DNA from: Albifimbria verrucaria
Taxonomy: Eukaryota > Ascomycota > Sordariomycetes > Hypocreales > Stachybotryaceae
Length of the DNA: 64,000 nt
Assembly (NCBI GenBank): GCA_020081605.1
Contig: JAHREC010000016.1
Location: forward strand, 620,001-684,000
Direction: 5' to 3'
This document shows, piece after piece, positions 50,401 through 64,000 of the stretch. The notes under the pieces were generated by a model. It did no database searches, was not told the DNA's origin, and saw only the letters and a list, made by a program, of their open reading frames with translations. A program made the position numbers and the translations under genes. The first letter of the stretch is position 1. Every line of letters begins with the position of its first letter.

Positions 50401-53400
50401 AACAAGTCCCCAACCACGAGGAGGGAGGGCGCATGATGTTCACGTCTCGTGATTCATAGAGAGGAACTTTCGTAGAGATTGCGAGGTTCCTTCAGCTCGC
50501 ATTCGACCCGCTCACTGCTTGTATAGTACACACCATGGCTCCTTACCATTGGGGCCGTACTTCGGACATCACAAAACCCCGTGTCAGCTTTGAGGGCTGG
50601 TGGTGACATGGGGGCCAAGGACCGATTTGAGGCAATCTGGTGAGCTTGAGGAAGGACTACCACATCTGGCGCACCCTCGCTCCGCAGCCTGATCGTATCT
50701 TCTCGAATGCTGGATGATCTTCATTTGGCTTGTTGGAGCTAATGCGCGTCTTTTACGTCTGCCAGCACTAACTGCAGAGCGCCTTGCCGCCGGGCTGAGA
50801 CTGCGATCCTTAACAGTGCGGCTTTCTTTGTCGCCATCACATGGGTTGTGCTGAACTTTCATCAGCTCTTGACTAGGAGAACGAGAATGTGGAAATCACG
50901 AAGCACAACAGCTCCATTCTGGGTAAGGAGCGGATGGATTATGAGAGGTGCCAAGACTTCCGCAATCCACTTTCTCCAACCACAGCCGTCGTTTAGGTCC
51001 ATTGGGGCTGAAATTACCCCAGATTGGATGAGAAAATCGGACAAGCCACAGCGGACCTATAATGGTGTCGTTGTGCGGTGCAATTCCGCTGTCGCGGGCG
51101 GAGATAACGCCAAACACCCGTGGACGACGGTCTGTGGACCTTCCGCGTGGGCCATTCCACGCTATGGGCTGCTGTTACGTACTACCGCTAGGAGTTTTTA
51201 AGGTACGTGCCGTGTGGTTCTTCGTTTCACGCCAGTCAACGAACTCAGCTTCGCCAAGGGCTCATCTCGCTCCGAGATTGTGTTGCCTCGCGGCCAAAGG
51301 GATGTTGGCAAAAATCTTGGCCAGCAGGGAGCTAGGGACCACCGAGTCACTGTCACTAACAGAGTTTTGCTGAGGTGTGGCATCCAGTTCCCGACAATCT
51401 GGATCTGCTGATGCTAAAGGAATTGGGGGCTAGTCAGGCAGCCGGAGCTCAGACGGCGCCGCCCTTATGACCAGTTGGCGGAAAGCCAAGGTTAAGGCGA
51501 AACAACGTGTTAAAATTCGCCTTCTTTAGCTTGTCGGGGCTCTCCGCCATGCCGCGCTTCGGGCGGCCGGGTCGTCGTGCACTGCGGCGAGCTTCCGAAC
51601 ATCGCCTTTGTCCTAGTAAGTGTACATTTTGGTTCGACGGCTTGGACAGGGCACAAATGCTTGAATCAGCGTAATGACATAAACACTAACCATGGCGTTT
51701 CGGTATCCGAAATCTCACCGTATATCCGTGATGGTGGGTGCTTTGAGGTATGATACCCCTCCACCTAATTATGCCCAGTTGCGTTATTCTCCACGTTCAA
51801 GGCCTGTGCCGAGGCATGATGAAGCTCGAAGCGACAGGGCCATTTGGAGCTAACGGCTAGTTGTTCAGCCCAGACGTAGCGTGCCAAGCACCTCATCTGT
51901 TCCCATGGCATTGACTTTCCAGCCCTACCAGCCCGTCTCGCCTGAGGCTAGTCACCAGCCGTCGGTAGACGAAATTATCCACCGGAGGTTCAGCCACGGA
52001 AACGAGGAAGACTGAAGTACGAGTTCCTCGGAGTGTCCCTAGTTAGTTAGGAGCTCGCCCAAGAGGACGTGGGCAAGTTTAATGGAGTTTACAACGGGGA
52101 AGTCGAGCCAGTCAGCCCGTATCTGGGATATGAAGCAGAGCATACCCTGGACCGTGGAATGCTGCTAGAAGCTGTAAGAATATTGCCTTGGCGCCCCAGA
52201 TCGGAGTTCGGGTCATTGGTGTGGAAATGAAAGTATTGTGGCCCCTTTCGTAGAAAATGCCCAGAACTAGGATCGTCCTTTATTACAGGCACACGATTTC
52301 AAGCATAACGAGTCGCAGGTGATGACGGAGGCGCCCCAATATGGACGCCCAGACCGAAGGCAGATATACAAGACTCTACCGACACATACGTCTTCATCGA
52401 AGACGTTGCCGCTGTTTGGTTCGGACACCAACCAGATCGAGCCTGCAATGCGACACTATAGCCGCTTGCACCCCTTAGTGCTGCCGCTGACCCATCTGAA
52501 AGGTTTCGAGATCCAGTAGGTCAGTAGCCTTCTGAGCCAGCCACAGCACTGCACCCCTCCGCATATCGCCTCGTGTCCAGTACACACCCCGTCGTTGCTG
52601 TATACGGCGATACGCTCGCCCTAACGATCCAGAACAATACTGTTTCGTGTGTCACGGTCTCGAATCGAAGAAGATAACGCCCTAATCAAAATGACTAGTT
52701 CCACAATCTGCCCTTCCCTAGGGGCCCCTGCGCAATGACGAGACAAACGAAGGGAAAGGTGCATCAAGATCGACCAAAACCCGGATAAACCCCAGTCGCT
52801 TTCAATTCTAGTGGTTGCGACAAGCGTTAATTGCCCCGTGCACGGCTTTGTGTGCAGACGCATATCCGGCAGACGGGGAGGGATCTCTTAGGCCAGCACC
52901 CGCACCTGCATGTCCAAACTCTCGAGTGCCGGAGCCAGCCGTCCGACATGTCAAACGTGGGATGTGCTGCGGTTCTGCTTCAGGCCACGAGTGCGTGGCA
53001 TTTTGCCGCCGCCAAGTTTCCTTGACTAGCTGAAGGACGAAGCGCAGGCGTCGCAACATGCATAGCCAGACCCGCAGCACGGCTATGCTGGGTCTCCACG
53101 CGGTAGCATAAGCCGCAGAGGTAAATATAGCATTGTAACATAGAATGTAGGACTTCAGTTGAAGGTGTAGGGGTTCACGGGTTTGCTTGGCTATCAATTG
53201 CTTGATGACTTGCACATCCTTTCCCTCAACAATATTTCAGCCGATGTGGACGACGTCGTATGGTGGCTTAGCTGGACTGGAGACTGTGGATACAAGCCTG
53301 ACAAGCTTTTTTTTTTTCAGCGCTTGTTGTTACAGAAGGCGGCCAATATCTCGCGTGGGATCATCAATCTTTTACCAAAACCGAAGCCAGTTAGACGAAC

Positions 53401-56400
53401 CCTGGGCTATAACACCGGGAATTACGACGGCTCATAACCAATCCATACAGCATAGAAATGAGTCCACTGCCCTGGAAGGGTCTTTTCTGCCCAGTATCAA
53501 TTTGCTCTCCGCAATCTCTACGTTCGCACCCTCTTCCTCTTCTCCGACGGTATAATCATTAGTGTTTCTCGACGACACCAAAAGGAGGGGTGGAGCTACT
53601 TTTAGCCAAGCCGCGTAATACAGCAGCATGGTTGGTGTCAGCAGCCTGCAGTTGTCGTTGTGGTTTCGTCCTGTTCCTGGAAATTCTGGTACTCTAGCCT
53701 GGTGCATTGCGTTTTAGTCAAAGAGAGCAAATCGTCCGGCGCTACGTCAGATCTGTAGCGTCAAGGGTGCATTGACAAGAGGTGATCTGAACACACGGAG
53801 AGGGTCACCACCCCTTCCTTGCAAGGAACTACCCGAGTGAATCACCGCAGGTCAATACCTAGTCAATGGGTTTTCCGCAAGGAGGTCTATACTTCAGATA
53901 CGACAAGTAAGCCTTACAAGGCCCGATAAGGAGCACCGGACCTGTCTCAATACCGAAGGGGACAGGGTCGGCATAGGCGAGTTCGGGGTTTGGCCGAAAC
54001 CCCATTCCCCACTGCTTCTACAGCTTCACCCAAAGTAGCAAATCATCCGTTTTGACCGGCGCACCGAGCTTTCCGGCGCCGATTGAGCGGCACCCCGTAA
54101 TTTAAGGTCGGCACTACTGTGTAAGTCGTCCGTTGTAAAGGCTGGCAGGTTAGTCAGCGTGACGGGGTCTTTACAATTGTAGGTAGGCCTCCGGCCAGTC
54201 AGAGCTGAGCGGTTCGTCACTGAGGCCGATATTCTTCGGACAGTGGTTCTGACCCCTGGCTTGGCTGAAGATGCAAAGCTATTGTCATTTCCTGCTGTCT
54301 CTTCTGCCAGCTGTTGTAGGCAACGTCGGTGCAGCCATAGTTTGGAGGTGGGGAATGCTTTTTCGGGCCTTCCCACTACTGTCTTGGTCTCTCAAGGATA
54401 GCGAAGAAACATAGCCTTCATCAACAGTTTAGTTTAGCACGGGTTTCTGAAGCCTCCCTGCGCTTGACTTGCTCATGGTCTCGCCCGACCCTGAATGTCG
54501 TGTGTCAGAAGGGCGTGCGGACCTCATGCACGATAGGCACGAGAGACAATAGAATAGGGACAGGCAAGGGTCAGTCAGATCTTGCATGCAGAGAGATTCC
54601 TGACCCGCGTGCCGAAGTTGATCGGCGGAGATGCCGCCAGTGCCAAATGCCAATACTCGCAACGTTCAAGACCCGCCCTTTTGCTGCCTGGTAAGGCCGA
54701 GACAAATTGGCCCCTACCGTAGGTTTCCTTCCGCGTCGACATGTTGCAAGAGGGTGTGTCGAGATTGCGTTTGCTTGTGAGATTGCGGTGGAGTGCTGAT
54801 GCGTCGTCCAGCAGTGGCAGTGTTTGGCCACCGGGACATGCTGGCGTTGTGTCATTTGCCCAGTTTGTCGATGGCAGCTATTGACCTGATGCCCTATATG
54901 GCCCCAAACCCAGGCCCTGCACGGAGCTTCGTCGGCGTCGCTAAGCCCCAGAGGCGAAAATCCAAAAATTGTGCCCCATATGGCACCGGCGGCGGGCTAC
55001 GGCAGCGAGTTACGGGGTCGCAGGCAAACGGAGACCGAGGTTCACGGCTTGGTGGAGTCGCATTGCGTCGCCTGGGCCTAGGGGAGGGGCTTGATTTGGC
55101 TTCTGGGTCGGCACTTGACGGCGGCTCAAGCACTCGCGGATCATTGACATTCAAGTCGGCTCGGTGGTGGACAGGTAGCCAAGTTTTTGGCCCCTGGAGT
55201 GATGCCCTAATGGGCCAACGCACCCTGGCATTTCCCCACCACTGGCCGGATGTCCCTGCAGATGAGAGTGCCCAAAGCGCCAGCAAGTTTCAAGCTTGGT
55301 GCGAGCGATTCTCCAGTGATCGGCCATGGCCTGGCTGGCAAACGTCACTGGCTTCTTCTACATGTTGCGCGTCGGAGGTGAGTGGAGCTGCGGTGGAGGT
55401 GATGGCCCTGAGCATCGCCAAATAGGCTATTTGAGGTCGAGGATCGACGGCGTTTGGTTGCTAAGAGCTGGACGGTCAACCGCTGTGCTGCACACCCAGG
55501 TAGCGGCTTCAACTAGAGGTCAAGGGCGGATATCGGTGTTGGTGAGGCTGCGCTGCATGGGTGAAATTGAAATGGATGGGGATGGAGGGTGGACAGAAGA
55601 AAGGAAGGCTGGAAGGAAGGCTTGCGTTTGCCGTGGGGCCCCAACGACGTGACAATAGTGGCCAAGTGCCGAAGTTGATTGGGCCAATACGCAACAGATG
55701 GACTTGCCTGCACACGCGACCAACACCTTGTGAAGGGAGGGAGGAGTGTACCAAAGAGCTGGTGCAGCATGTAGAGAGTTTTGCTGGTTTGGTGATGTTT
55801 GTTGCCATCTGCCTTTTTCATTTGCGTGTCTTTTTTAATTGTTAATATTTTTGTTCGTCTTTTTGTGACTTCCCATTTTAGAAAAAAATGAAATAAAAAA
55901 TGAAATAAAAATGATTATTCGACAATACGTACCTTGCGATTACGACAGGCGCTGAGTCAGCACCCGTCCCTCCCCAGAATGCCATGCACCATTGTGAAGC
56001 TGCAGGGCAAATCACCTTTCTTCACGCTTCCCACCCACCCACCCATCACATCACACCACACATTGCGTGCCCTACGCTACGCCACGCCACACGGAAAGCT
56101 GGCCCCAGCCCTGCAGGGCCACTGGTCCTCGGAACGGACTGGGGGCGGTCCACGGTTGGTCGGCTCGCATGTCCCATCTTGCAATGGCCACGAGGGGTCC
56201 GGGGTTGGGTCTTCACTTCACCCTGCTAGATTAAAATGTCTAGTTTCAGCACTGACAACTTCTTCTCCGGATGGAGCATTAGGTCCGTTGCCCGTTGTGA
56301 ATGGAGTCACCATGCTCGACCTCTGGGGCTCCGGACATTCTGTCCACCAGGACTAGCCCGCCAATGTTCTAGAGGCGTCGAGGTTGAATGGCATTGTTCA

Positions 56401-59400
56401 GCTCCACCACAGCTTACCAACGCGTCGGGAAGGCTGGGCCCACCTCAAGTCCTGCGCTGTAAGGTACGACTGCCTCGTGAGATTGCGAGCCTGGCGATGC
56501 CTATTGTGGGAAGCTTTGCGATGAGAAAAGAAAGACGTCATGAATGGATAGCAGGGCGTCCGGATGTGATCAATCGCCGCCTTCCAAGGGATTTTTGCGC
56601 AACGCGGCGCCACCCCTGGCCTCACTGTCCAAACGTGCATACAGGTACCAACTGGGCGGCATGACACCACACGACCAAGGCCAACAGAAAGCTACAAAGT
56701 GGAATAATGGGTGGGCAGGCAGACTCCGTCCCAAAGCTCACCACTCGTCCTCGTAGGGCGGTGCCGTCGGGTGCCGTAGGGTAACGCAGCACCAGACAGG
56801 CACCAGGGGCCTGTATGTATGATGGGGCAACATGCATGAGCATGCCATGCCGGGTGATAAGGGGAACAGATGAAACCCTGCCTGAGGTGACGAAGCGAGA
56901 AGCTGCTGCGTTGCCAGGACGTGGGAGGCGGCAAAGGACGAGGCGGCAACGCAGCATGTAGGTACGGCATGCATGCGCCTTCAATCTTTCATCGCATCAG
57001 ATAGATGGTCGTCGTTCCGAGTCACAATGCCTACCCAAGTGGAATTAGCACGTCGGGCGAATCAAGGCCCGTTGCGTGCCGCGCCTGGCCGAAGAGCGAT
57101 GCATCAGCGGGACGCAGCGTCACCAGCCCAGCCATTTGCTGGGCCACAGCACGCAACTCGCTCTTCGATCGGTCGGGACAGCGCACGCACCCAACCTTGA
57201 ATGCCGGGAGGGTTGCAGTACCCGGAGGCGCAGCAATACAACCCCTCTCGAAAGGGAAAGCAGTCTCGACCAAGTGCCCATGGTGTAGGCTATCAAGTGC
57301 ACATTGGGTCAACCAGTTTCCTAAAGTGCACATTGCCGAATAATATCCTCCATGGTAGGTTAACGTTGAAGAGGAGGGGTATGGCCTACACACAGAGTTT
57401 CACCTGGGACGCTGAGCACAGAAGGCATTGACCAGGTGTTCTCACTTCTGCTCTACGCTTTACACGCACACCCCGCCGCTAGGTGCAACGGCCTTCCATG
57501 TCCCTCCACTCTGTCTTTCTCTGGTTGATGTCGACCGATCCTCCTTACTGATCCTGTGAACGGAGCCCGCGAGGGAGAGGAGGAGCTCAATCCGTGCGGA
57601 GTCGCAGAGGCACGAAACTGGCCGCTAAGCTCCCGAAGCTCTGTGTCATGGAAGAAAGCTCGAAGTTTCGGCACCGAAGCGTTTCGCCTCTGCCGTGAGC
57701 ACCCCACCCATCTATCTTGCTCCGTTGGCCCATGTGTTACAGTACGTGCTATTTTGGGCATGAGTTCATGCATCGGAGATAACACAAGAAACAAGTCAAG
57801 ATGTGGTAGGTTTCGAGGCAAGAATTGTCTGTACTGTGCCCGATAGGGCCTTTGTCCGCCCAAGGATCCTTCTAGTTGTAATCATCCGTGTAAGAAACTA
57901 AAGGGGTACATTTAAGCAACTGTACACAATCACATAAGACGATCCCACTAACGCTCGGAGAGCCTGCTGATCCACATAGTGGTCCTAGATCCCTCTTGGC
58001 TTGTGTGGATGACAAGAGTCGGTGTGAGACAACCCTCCGATGGGGAGCCTATACAACGAACTCAAGGATCATGGTTAAAGGCCTTGACAAGGGACTTGTG
58101 AGAAGCCAACATCAAGGGATTTGGAATGCTCACGGGAAAAGTGTCCGACGAGCACGGACGCAGGCCCGCCGAAAAGAAGTGGTACCAGTCTCGCAAGTAA
58201 GCACAGAATTAACCTCTCTTAGGGCGCGCCAGTGAGCTGCTGGTCGCGGTTTGATAGGGCTGAGGCAGAAAGGTTACAATGGGATTCGTATGGTGGTGCG
58301 GCGACTCAAGAACACTATAGTCGAACAACATCTCTTGAGGTAAGCAGTAGATACACTGTGAGAATGTTACCCTGGTCATGCGGCGCTATTTGTTACCCTT
58401 TGGATCATAGTAGAAGGTCTGTTCGCCTGTTTGCTTTTGTCTCACCTCATTCCCAGTAGACCAGACGCCCCATTTCTATTAAGACGATGCTTCGGCATGC
58501 GCGGGCGCAAAGAGGGTCTTGAGAGAGCCGGCAATCCTACGACACAATCGGCATTATCCCTTCAAGGCAATCGCTTGGATCGTGGGAGTTGCCGAACCAC
58601 GGCACATTCTTTCACAGGCCCTTAATTCCCTTGTTGCAGCATGGGGCAGGCTTTCCCGCGTCGCTCGGGCTGTGCCGGATTCATGATCGGACTCGAGGGT
58701 GAGGCTTACGGTGCAGAACATAGGGCTTAGTTTACGAAGCACATGTGCCGTTATTTACCTGGATGGATTTGATGCGACAGTGCCCAGCTCGTCAGGGGTT
58801 GACATCAGAGCTCGGATTACGCAGCCGTCACCTAATTTCATTGTCCAGAGCGCCGTGCCGCAGGGCTACGACATGATACCTGGGGAATCAACCAACACCT
58901 GACGCGCATCTGCACTTCTGACGACTGCTTCCTTCGTGCTCGAGGCTCCGTCACCGCTAGATTTCGCTGTTGGCTTGTGCACGCGCGACTACGTTAGCCC
59001 TGAGACCAAGAAGCTTGGACCAGACTGAGAGTGAGAGCTATCGGCGCCTTCGCCAACTTCGGCTCCGACAGGAGCTGCTCTAAGAGAAGCTATGCGCGTC
59101 CCATGGCACGGAGAAAGCCTTATTCCCCAAGCGGCAAGTCATACTGCCTTTTCTCTATAGGTAAGAGTGGCTGCTTGTGGGTGTTGGGTTTGGGGTTGAC
59201 TTAGATCGATCGACGCTTGACTGAGCGTGCCAGCCCAATTGTGTAGGGATTTGCCAATCCAGTTTAAACAGACACGCACGCAATCGACAGTCTAGGCAAT
59301 TGCACCCACAGTGGGGGTTACGGGATACGAGCTCTGACCGTTTGCTGATGGACACGAATGCAGTCTTGACACCGTCTTCATCTTGTATTCACATGGTGTC

Positions 59401-62400
59401 GTGGACCCTGATCTGCAGCCCAAGGGTCATTCAGAAGCTGAGGGAAACCGCTTCGCCCTACCACGGAGCGGCCGCCCCATCCAAAGAAGCCGGTTTGCTT
59501 ATGGTAGTGAGACAAGTGACTTGCAGTGTAACCGTATTAACACAAACTAAGAAGTCGCCGAAATGGACTTTGGGGCAGTCCACAGGGTCAGCATGCGCCG
59601 CGCCCACGCAGAACGTTGGGGGCAGGTTAATGAACCGTCATCTACTGGCTGCAAGCATTTCGTCAATGGGACGAACTCCCTTGCTCGCTCTTCGCATTGT
59701 CGGGTCGATGTGCGTTGTGTCTTGGGATAAGCTTCCAGGCTACGCATGCAAGCAGTACACTCCCTTCCTCTCTTATTCCTCCCCCACCGACCCGGCGGTT
59801 GGGCATCTGGAGATGCGTAATTGTCTTTTTAGAAATAGAAATACTTGTTGTTTCAAACTAGTCATGGAACACTGCAAAGACGTAGCCCAAGTTTGAAGGA
59901 GCTTGAAGCTGGGGATGACCCTACATGCCAGCCCAGCCCCGGGGTTCGCTGCGACGGCAGCCCTGTCAGGTCCAAGGACGCCCGTGGAGCCTGCGCCGTA
60001 CCCCGTCTGTCCACAAGGCGCGCGCACGCATTCCGCGCGCTAGGCGCATGATATTTCGGACATGAAGCAAGTCGCAAGGCTGTTCGGTTCGGTGCGTCCA
60101 GGCGGGATCGCGGACGTGAAGGCAGTTACAGGAAGGCAAACTCCAAGGGCCACCCTGCGACTCTAGCAGAACCAACTATCTATTTTTCTAAACACTCTAG
60201 AACAACCAAGAGGCCCGGTCTTACGTGGAGAGCCTCGTGGATGCCTCATCGTTTCCGCCGCGGCGCTAACTGGCTGGCTCGAACAGGACTGATGGAACTA
60301 ATCGTCTGCCCCAAGGGCGCGGTCGTCGTGCCACGAGGCTTGGCCCCTTTAGGACGGCGCGGCGCTATGGATGGCAGGCTGCCAAAGGCTAAGCAGCAAA
60401 CCCAGTCGGCTTACTTTTTTCGTAAAAGCTGAAGACATCGTCGGGTTAGCCCACATCCCCTTAGCACTGGGCCAAGCCCGGGCAGTGCAGGCTGGGCCGC
60501 GTACTCGCGAGGCAAACAACAGTTAGTGAGAGCGGTGCGCCTTCTCGCCCTACGGGAGATGATGAGTCTTGGAGAGCCAGCCAAGGCCTCCGAAGGGGTG
60601 GCAGCGCGATTCATGTCACAGTCGATACGCAAGTTGGGTTTATCCTGGTTGGGCCTGTCGGCCGTCAGCCCTTCGCGCTTGATGTTGGTAGCCCCGTACC
60701 GGCTTGGCGGTGTCGTTTCCACTTTCACGATCCAGGCTGCACGGAGGCCAGCGGCGAGACCCAGATTCTGCGCCCTGAAGAGGAGTCGTCACTTGTCATT
60801 CACATGCACGAGTCCGAGGACCCGGCCGTAGCATAGTAAGGAGGATGCGGTGGTGGTGGGCAGATCCTACAGGGCTGCTGAATGAGCATCATTCGACGTT
60901 GGAACCATGAACGGGACTTGCTCAGCACAGGTAAAACGGCCCCCTGGTTTAATATGGCGACGGTTTCTTGGTTTAGATGATACAAATGCAGGCAGCCAGT
61001 TCATTGCGGTCCTTTGAGAGGAGGGATATATGCAGGGTAATCGTGGCATCGGCTTGGTCGGTAGCATCCTGCTGGGTGAGTAAAACGGGGTAGTTCGCAT
61101 TGGCCCAAGTACGGTGGTGCATCCTACCCAAGGCTCCTTGCTAGGCCATGAATTAAAACTGGGGATGCGAACGGGCAATATTGATGAATATCCAGAGCTT
61201 ATTTGCGAATAGTCTACGGCGTAAACTTGTCAGACGGCAGCCACACAGAGCGCAACGCTCAGACTGAATCAGTCATGCCTCGGCTGCACAAGGCTGGACG
61301 TTGGTCCCATTCGAGTAGGTCCAATAAAAGGCTGACTGAGGCCAAGCGTATCCGTTAAACGAAGTGTGGTGGATTCGTATATGCCTTGACAGGCCGGAGG
61401 GTAGGAAAGGCTTCCTTTCAAAACAACCAACGAGCACGCCAGGCAACGATAGGAACGGCCAACGTCAGCACAACAAACGGGAGACCAATGTTTTTTTTAA
61501 TTTTAATATCAATTGCAAGGCCAGATGAAATTGCACATTAGACGTAGACACACACACAGCAAGTACCCGGAATGTGGGTGTCAAACCACACGCCGGAATT
61601 ACGTCTGCTCTCTGTGTAGTATATAATTCCGAACCTGTCGGCAGGACTTCGCGACTGGCATACGATAGGCCACTTGCACCGTTGTCCATGTGGTCACACC
61701 CCTCCCCGTTCGAAGGAGGACGGGGATTTGCACCTAAGAGGAAAATGGGCGACACCGCGAGTGCTGAGTTGGGTGGAGTTCTTCTAGGTAAGGCCAAGTG
61801 GAGTGGAGAGAGGGCGTGTCGAGATGCGAGCGACGAACAAGAATCAGTGGCGCTTGCGTGGAGGGGAGCATGCTCTGGCCCTACACACCCTCAGCCTGCC
61901 TTATGCAATCTTGGTTTGTCATCCGCCAAAGGTACCAGATCCCCAGTAGCCCAGAGACACGCCAGGAGGGCGGCGTCCTCTCGCAAGGAGCGTTGCACGC
62001 ACGCCCTCTTGGCTCCACCTGTCGGCCCTACTACATGGGTAGGTAAGGTCGCCTTGAGAAGATGGACAGTGGATGGAAGACCGAGATCCCCACTTCGAGA
62101 TTCCCCTCCATCGGGTCCTTAACAGCCCTTTGGTAGGGATCAGGGACAGACTGCTTCCCCCTGGGAAGGACAGCATCTGCATGGGCGAGCGAAGGGGCCA
62201 AAAGATTCCCGCAGGACAAAATTCCTGCTCCCTTCGTCGTCTGCTAAGCAGCACGCCCCCTTTGTCCGTGGAGAGGAACCCATGAGAGAATGAGTGGTGA
62301 GTGCTCTGCCAGGCGTGAATGTATTGCGGTGAAGTGGAAGAGCAGGGGAAGAGAAGAAGGCTTTCCAAGAGCTGGTGGAGTCGGATTCGCGTTGCTCCCT

Positions 62401-62620
62401 AGCAGCGCCTAGGCTTAATCAATATGTGTGTGCAAGCGAGCCTTGCGTGGGTGTCCTAGAGAGAGAGGAGGAGACTGGCCTGTTTGGTATGGAACGGTAG
62501 CTCTGGAGGCAGCAGCGAAACCAGATAGGATCAGAGACAGCGGAGAAGCAGGAGAAGAAGATGTCCGGACTATGGACCATTGATAAGGGAGACACGCGTT
62601 GATCCACGGATAGCAGAGTT
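44456..62620. other. 18-kb stretch without a supported gene
   Basis: Moderately GC-rich, non-repetitive-looking DNA. Open frames up to 210 codons (54793-55425 +, 59300-59896 +) lack domains and have equally long rivals. I looked for exon-like blocks joined by introns and for frames restored by a single base, and recognised nothing. There is one AT-rich island at 55830-55925. It may hold noncoding transcripts, old decayed elements or lineage-specific genes that cannot be seen without homology. Confidence 0.4.
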
Positions 62621-62672
62621 ACAGACACAGGTACAGACACAGACACAGACACTGACAGACGCAGGCTCTGTG
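62621..62672 (+). repeat. ACAGAC hexanucleotide repeat
   Basis: Imperfect tandem ACAGAC/ACAGGT units, about eight copies. Confidence 0.8.
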
Positions 62673-62924
62673 TTTTGCCCATTTTCACCTCCCACTAGTG
62701 ACCGAATACTAATCATTTTAGGTAGTGTCCCTTCCCAAACCCTTTTCTACCTACTTACATGCAGGCTGCAGTTGGGGATGGGATGCCGTACGTCGGTACG
62801 CCTCGTGGTACAAAGGGATACGGCACGACACAACGACGACATACCCTGAGCAGCAAGCCTGCCCAGCCCAAACCCTACTCTGTAAGCCTGAGGGCCTACC
62901 TACGCCTTATGGGGTGAGGCAGCA

Positions 62925-63095
62925 GGAGGGTGTGTGTGTGCGTGTGCGTAGGTAGGTCGGTAGGCTGGGGGTACAGATGGGAAGGGAGAGCAAGGGAGGG
63001 AGGGGAGGGGGTGCAAGCGTGTATGTTAGTGTACTGTAGATGTATGTATGTGTGTGTGTATGTGTATGTCTGTGTGTGTGTGCGTGTTACTCTTG
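62925..63095 (+). repeat. GT- and GTAT-rich microsatellite region
   Basis: Runs of GTGTGTGT, GGTAGGTCGG and TATGTGTATG. Purine/GT-rich on the plus strand throughout. Confidence 0.75.
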
Positions 63096-63298
63096 TGCGC
63101 TGGAGCAGAACAGACAAGGCCGGACCAGGGCTTGGATTGATTATCATTGCTTCCTCTGGGGCAGCGTACCTGAACAAACCAGATTGCCTATTTGGAACGT
63201 TTTACTTACGGCTGGCTGGTCAGATCCATCCACATGCCTTGTGCGTGTGTCCTTTGCTCTCACTTACCTTGCCTTGCCTTACATTGCCTACCACCCGC

Positions 63299-63346
63299 AC
63301 GCACATACATACATACATACCTACCTACATACATAGACACATGCGT
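63299..63346 (+). repeat. ACAT/ACCT tetranucleotide repeat
   Basis: ACATACATACATACATACCT followed by more ACCT/ACAT units; similar in kind to the TACCTA clusters elsewhere in the window. Confidence 0.8.
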
Positions 63347-63763
63347 ACTGTACTGTAAATGGCATGGGGATGATTGTTTTATGAGCTTAGGCCCCCTCCC
63401 TCTCTTAAACATCTGCTTTCCTCGTCCCATCTCCCTCCTCTCCCTGTCAACTCAGCCCTTCAAAACCTGTGCAACCCAACGCTCTGGCATGGACAGAGGA
63501 AGCTCAATCGGCACTCTTTAGAAAGGAAAAATAACAAGACAAAGAAAGCAAAAAGGGACAACAGAAAAAAAAGAGAAGAAAACGGTTCCTCTCCGGAGTG
63601 AGCGACACTGGGAGGAGGGAAACACAAGCAGAAGAAAGAGGGCATGCTTCTATAACACGGGATCCTGTCTTTTCTTTTTCTCTTCCCGCTGCCACCCACG
63701 TCGAGCAAGAAAGCCTCGCGTTGACCAGCAAAGGCCGGGCCCCGTCAACGTTGTCCCTGACTT

Positions 63764-63811
63764 TGACACTGGCATTGGCATTGGCATTGACATTGACACT
63801 TGACATTGACG
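63764..63811 (+). repeat. TGACAT/TGGCAT hexanucleotide repeat
   Basis: About seven imperfect copies of TTGGCA/TTGACA-type units. On the minus strand it is part of an open frame reading alternating Asn-Val and Asn-Ala, with no other sign of a real protein. Confidence 0.75.
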
Positions 63812-64000
63812 CACGCTGGGAGTTCCCCACAGCTTGGCTCGCTTCCCAAGACGCAGCGCAGCGCAGCACAGCGGCAAAAAGACCAAAACACCAGAACAGC
63901 GGCGGCGCGCGCCCTAGACATTTAGACCGGGCCCCGTCGACAACTTATTTTCAGCCCACGCAAGAAACAAGAGACTTTCTTTCCGCCTTGACTCTGCTGG

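Noticed and set aside
54793..55425. 210-codon plus-strand frame
   Set aside because: No domain or intron signals, and an overlapping minus-strand frame of 130 codons.

Overview
The window looks like nuclear DNA of a filamentous ascomycete, most likely a Sordariomycete and perhaps Hypocreales. The evidence is introns of 50-120 bp with GTRAGT donors, CTRAC-type branch sites and YAG acceptors; long CT-rich leaders before genes; a fungal SAPS/Ekc1 phosphatase partner; an OPT transporter; and a multidomain NRPS-type protein. No bacterial-style operon, rRNA or convincing tRNA was seen.

Layout: 1-218, the tail of a charged coiled-coil coding sequence cut by the window edge. 2347-4243 (+), a GMC flavoprotein oxidoreductase with one intron. 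7285-11603 (+), a SAPS-domain regulator of Sit4/Ppe1-type phosphatases with three introns, the last about 727 bp and partly coding-like. 13547-13846 (+), a small unknown protein. 19164-27419 (+), a very large NRPS-derived protein. 28955-31889 (-), an OPT oligopeptide transporter convergent with the NRPS gene. About 35.4-37.1 kb (+), an unrecognised, poorly resolved multi-exon gene. About 37991-39972 (+), a fungal transcription-factor-like ('tachykinin family'/DUF3468) protein. From about 40 kb to the end (24 kb) I found no gene I can support, only simple repeats and one copy of a dispersed AT-rich repeat.

Almost every recognisable gene is broken by single-base frame changes. Nearly all breaks I resolved are a loss of one base, mostly in a short homopolymer; in one uncertain gene (35.4-37.1 kb) a step did not fit this. 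This pattern argues for uncorrected long-read assembly error rather than gene death, so I annotate these loci as genes and list the break positions.

The most interesting object is the NRPS-derived protein. The fold-level motifs of its epimerization, two condensation, adenylation and carrier domains are still readable, but nearly every catalytic residue is replaced: His in both C domains, Glu in the E domain, the P-loop, YGPTE and TGD in the A domain, and Ser in the internal carrier domain. Its first module keeps only the C-terminal subdomain of an A domain, joined to a new disordered N-terminus. It reads as a retained NRPS pseudoenzyme. Its neighbours (peptide transporter, flavoenzyme, transcription-factor-like gene) resemble the parts of a secondary-metabolite cluster, but the SAPS housekeeping gene lies among them, so a working cluster is only an inference.
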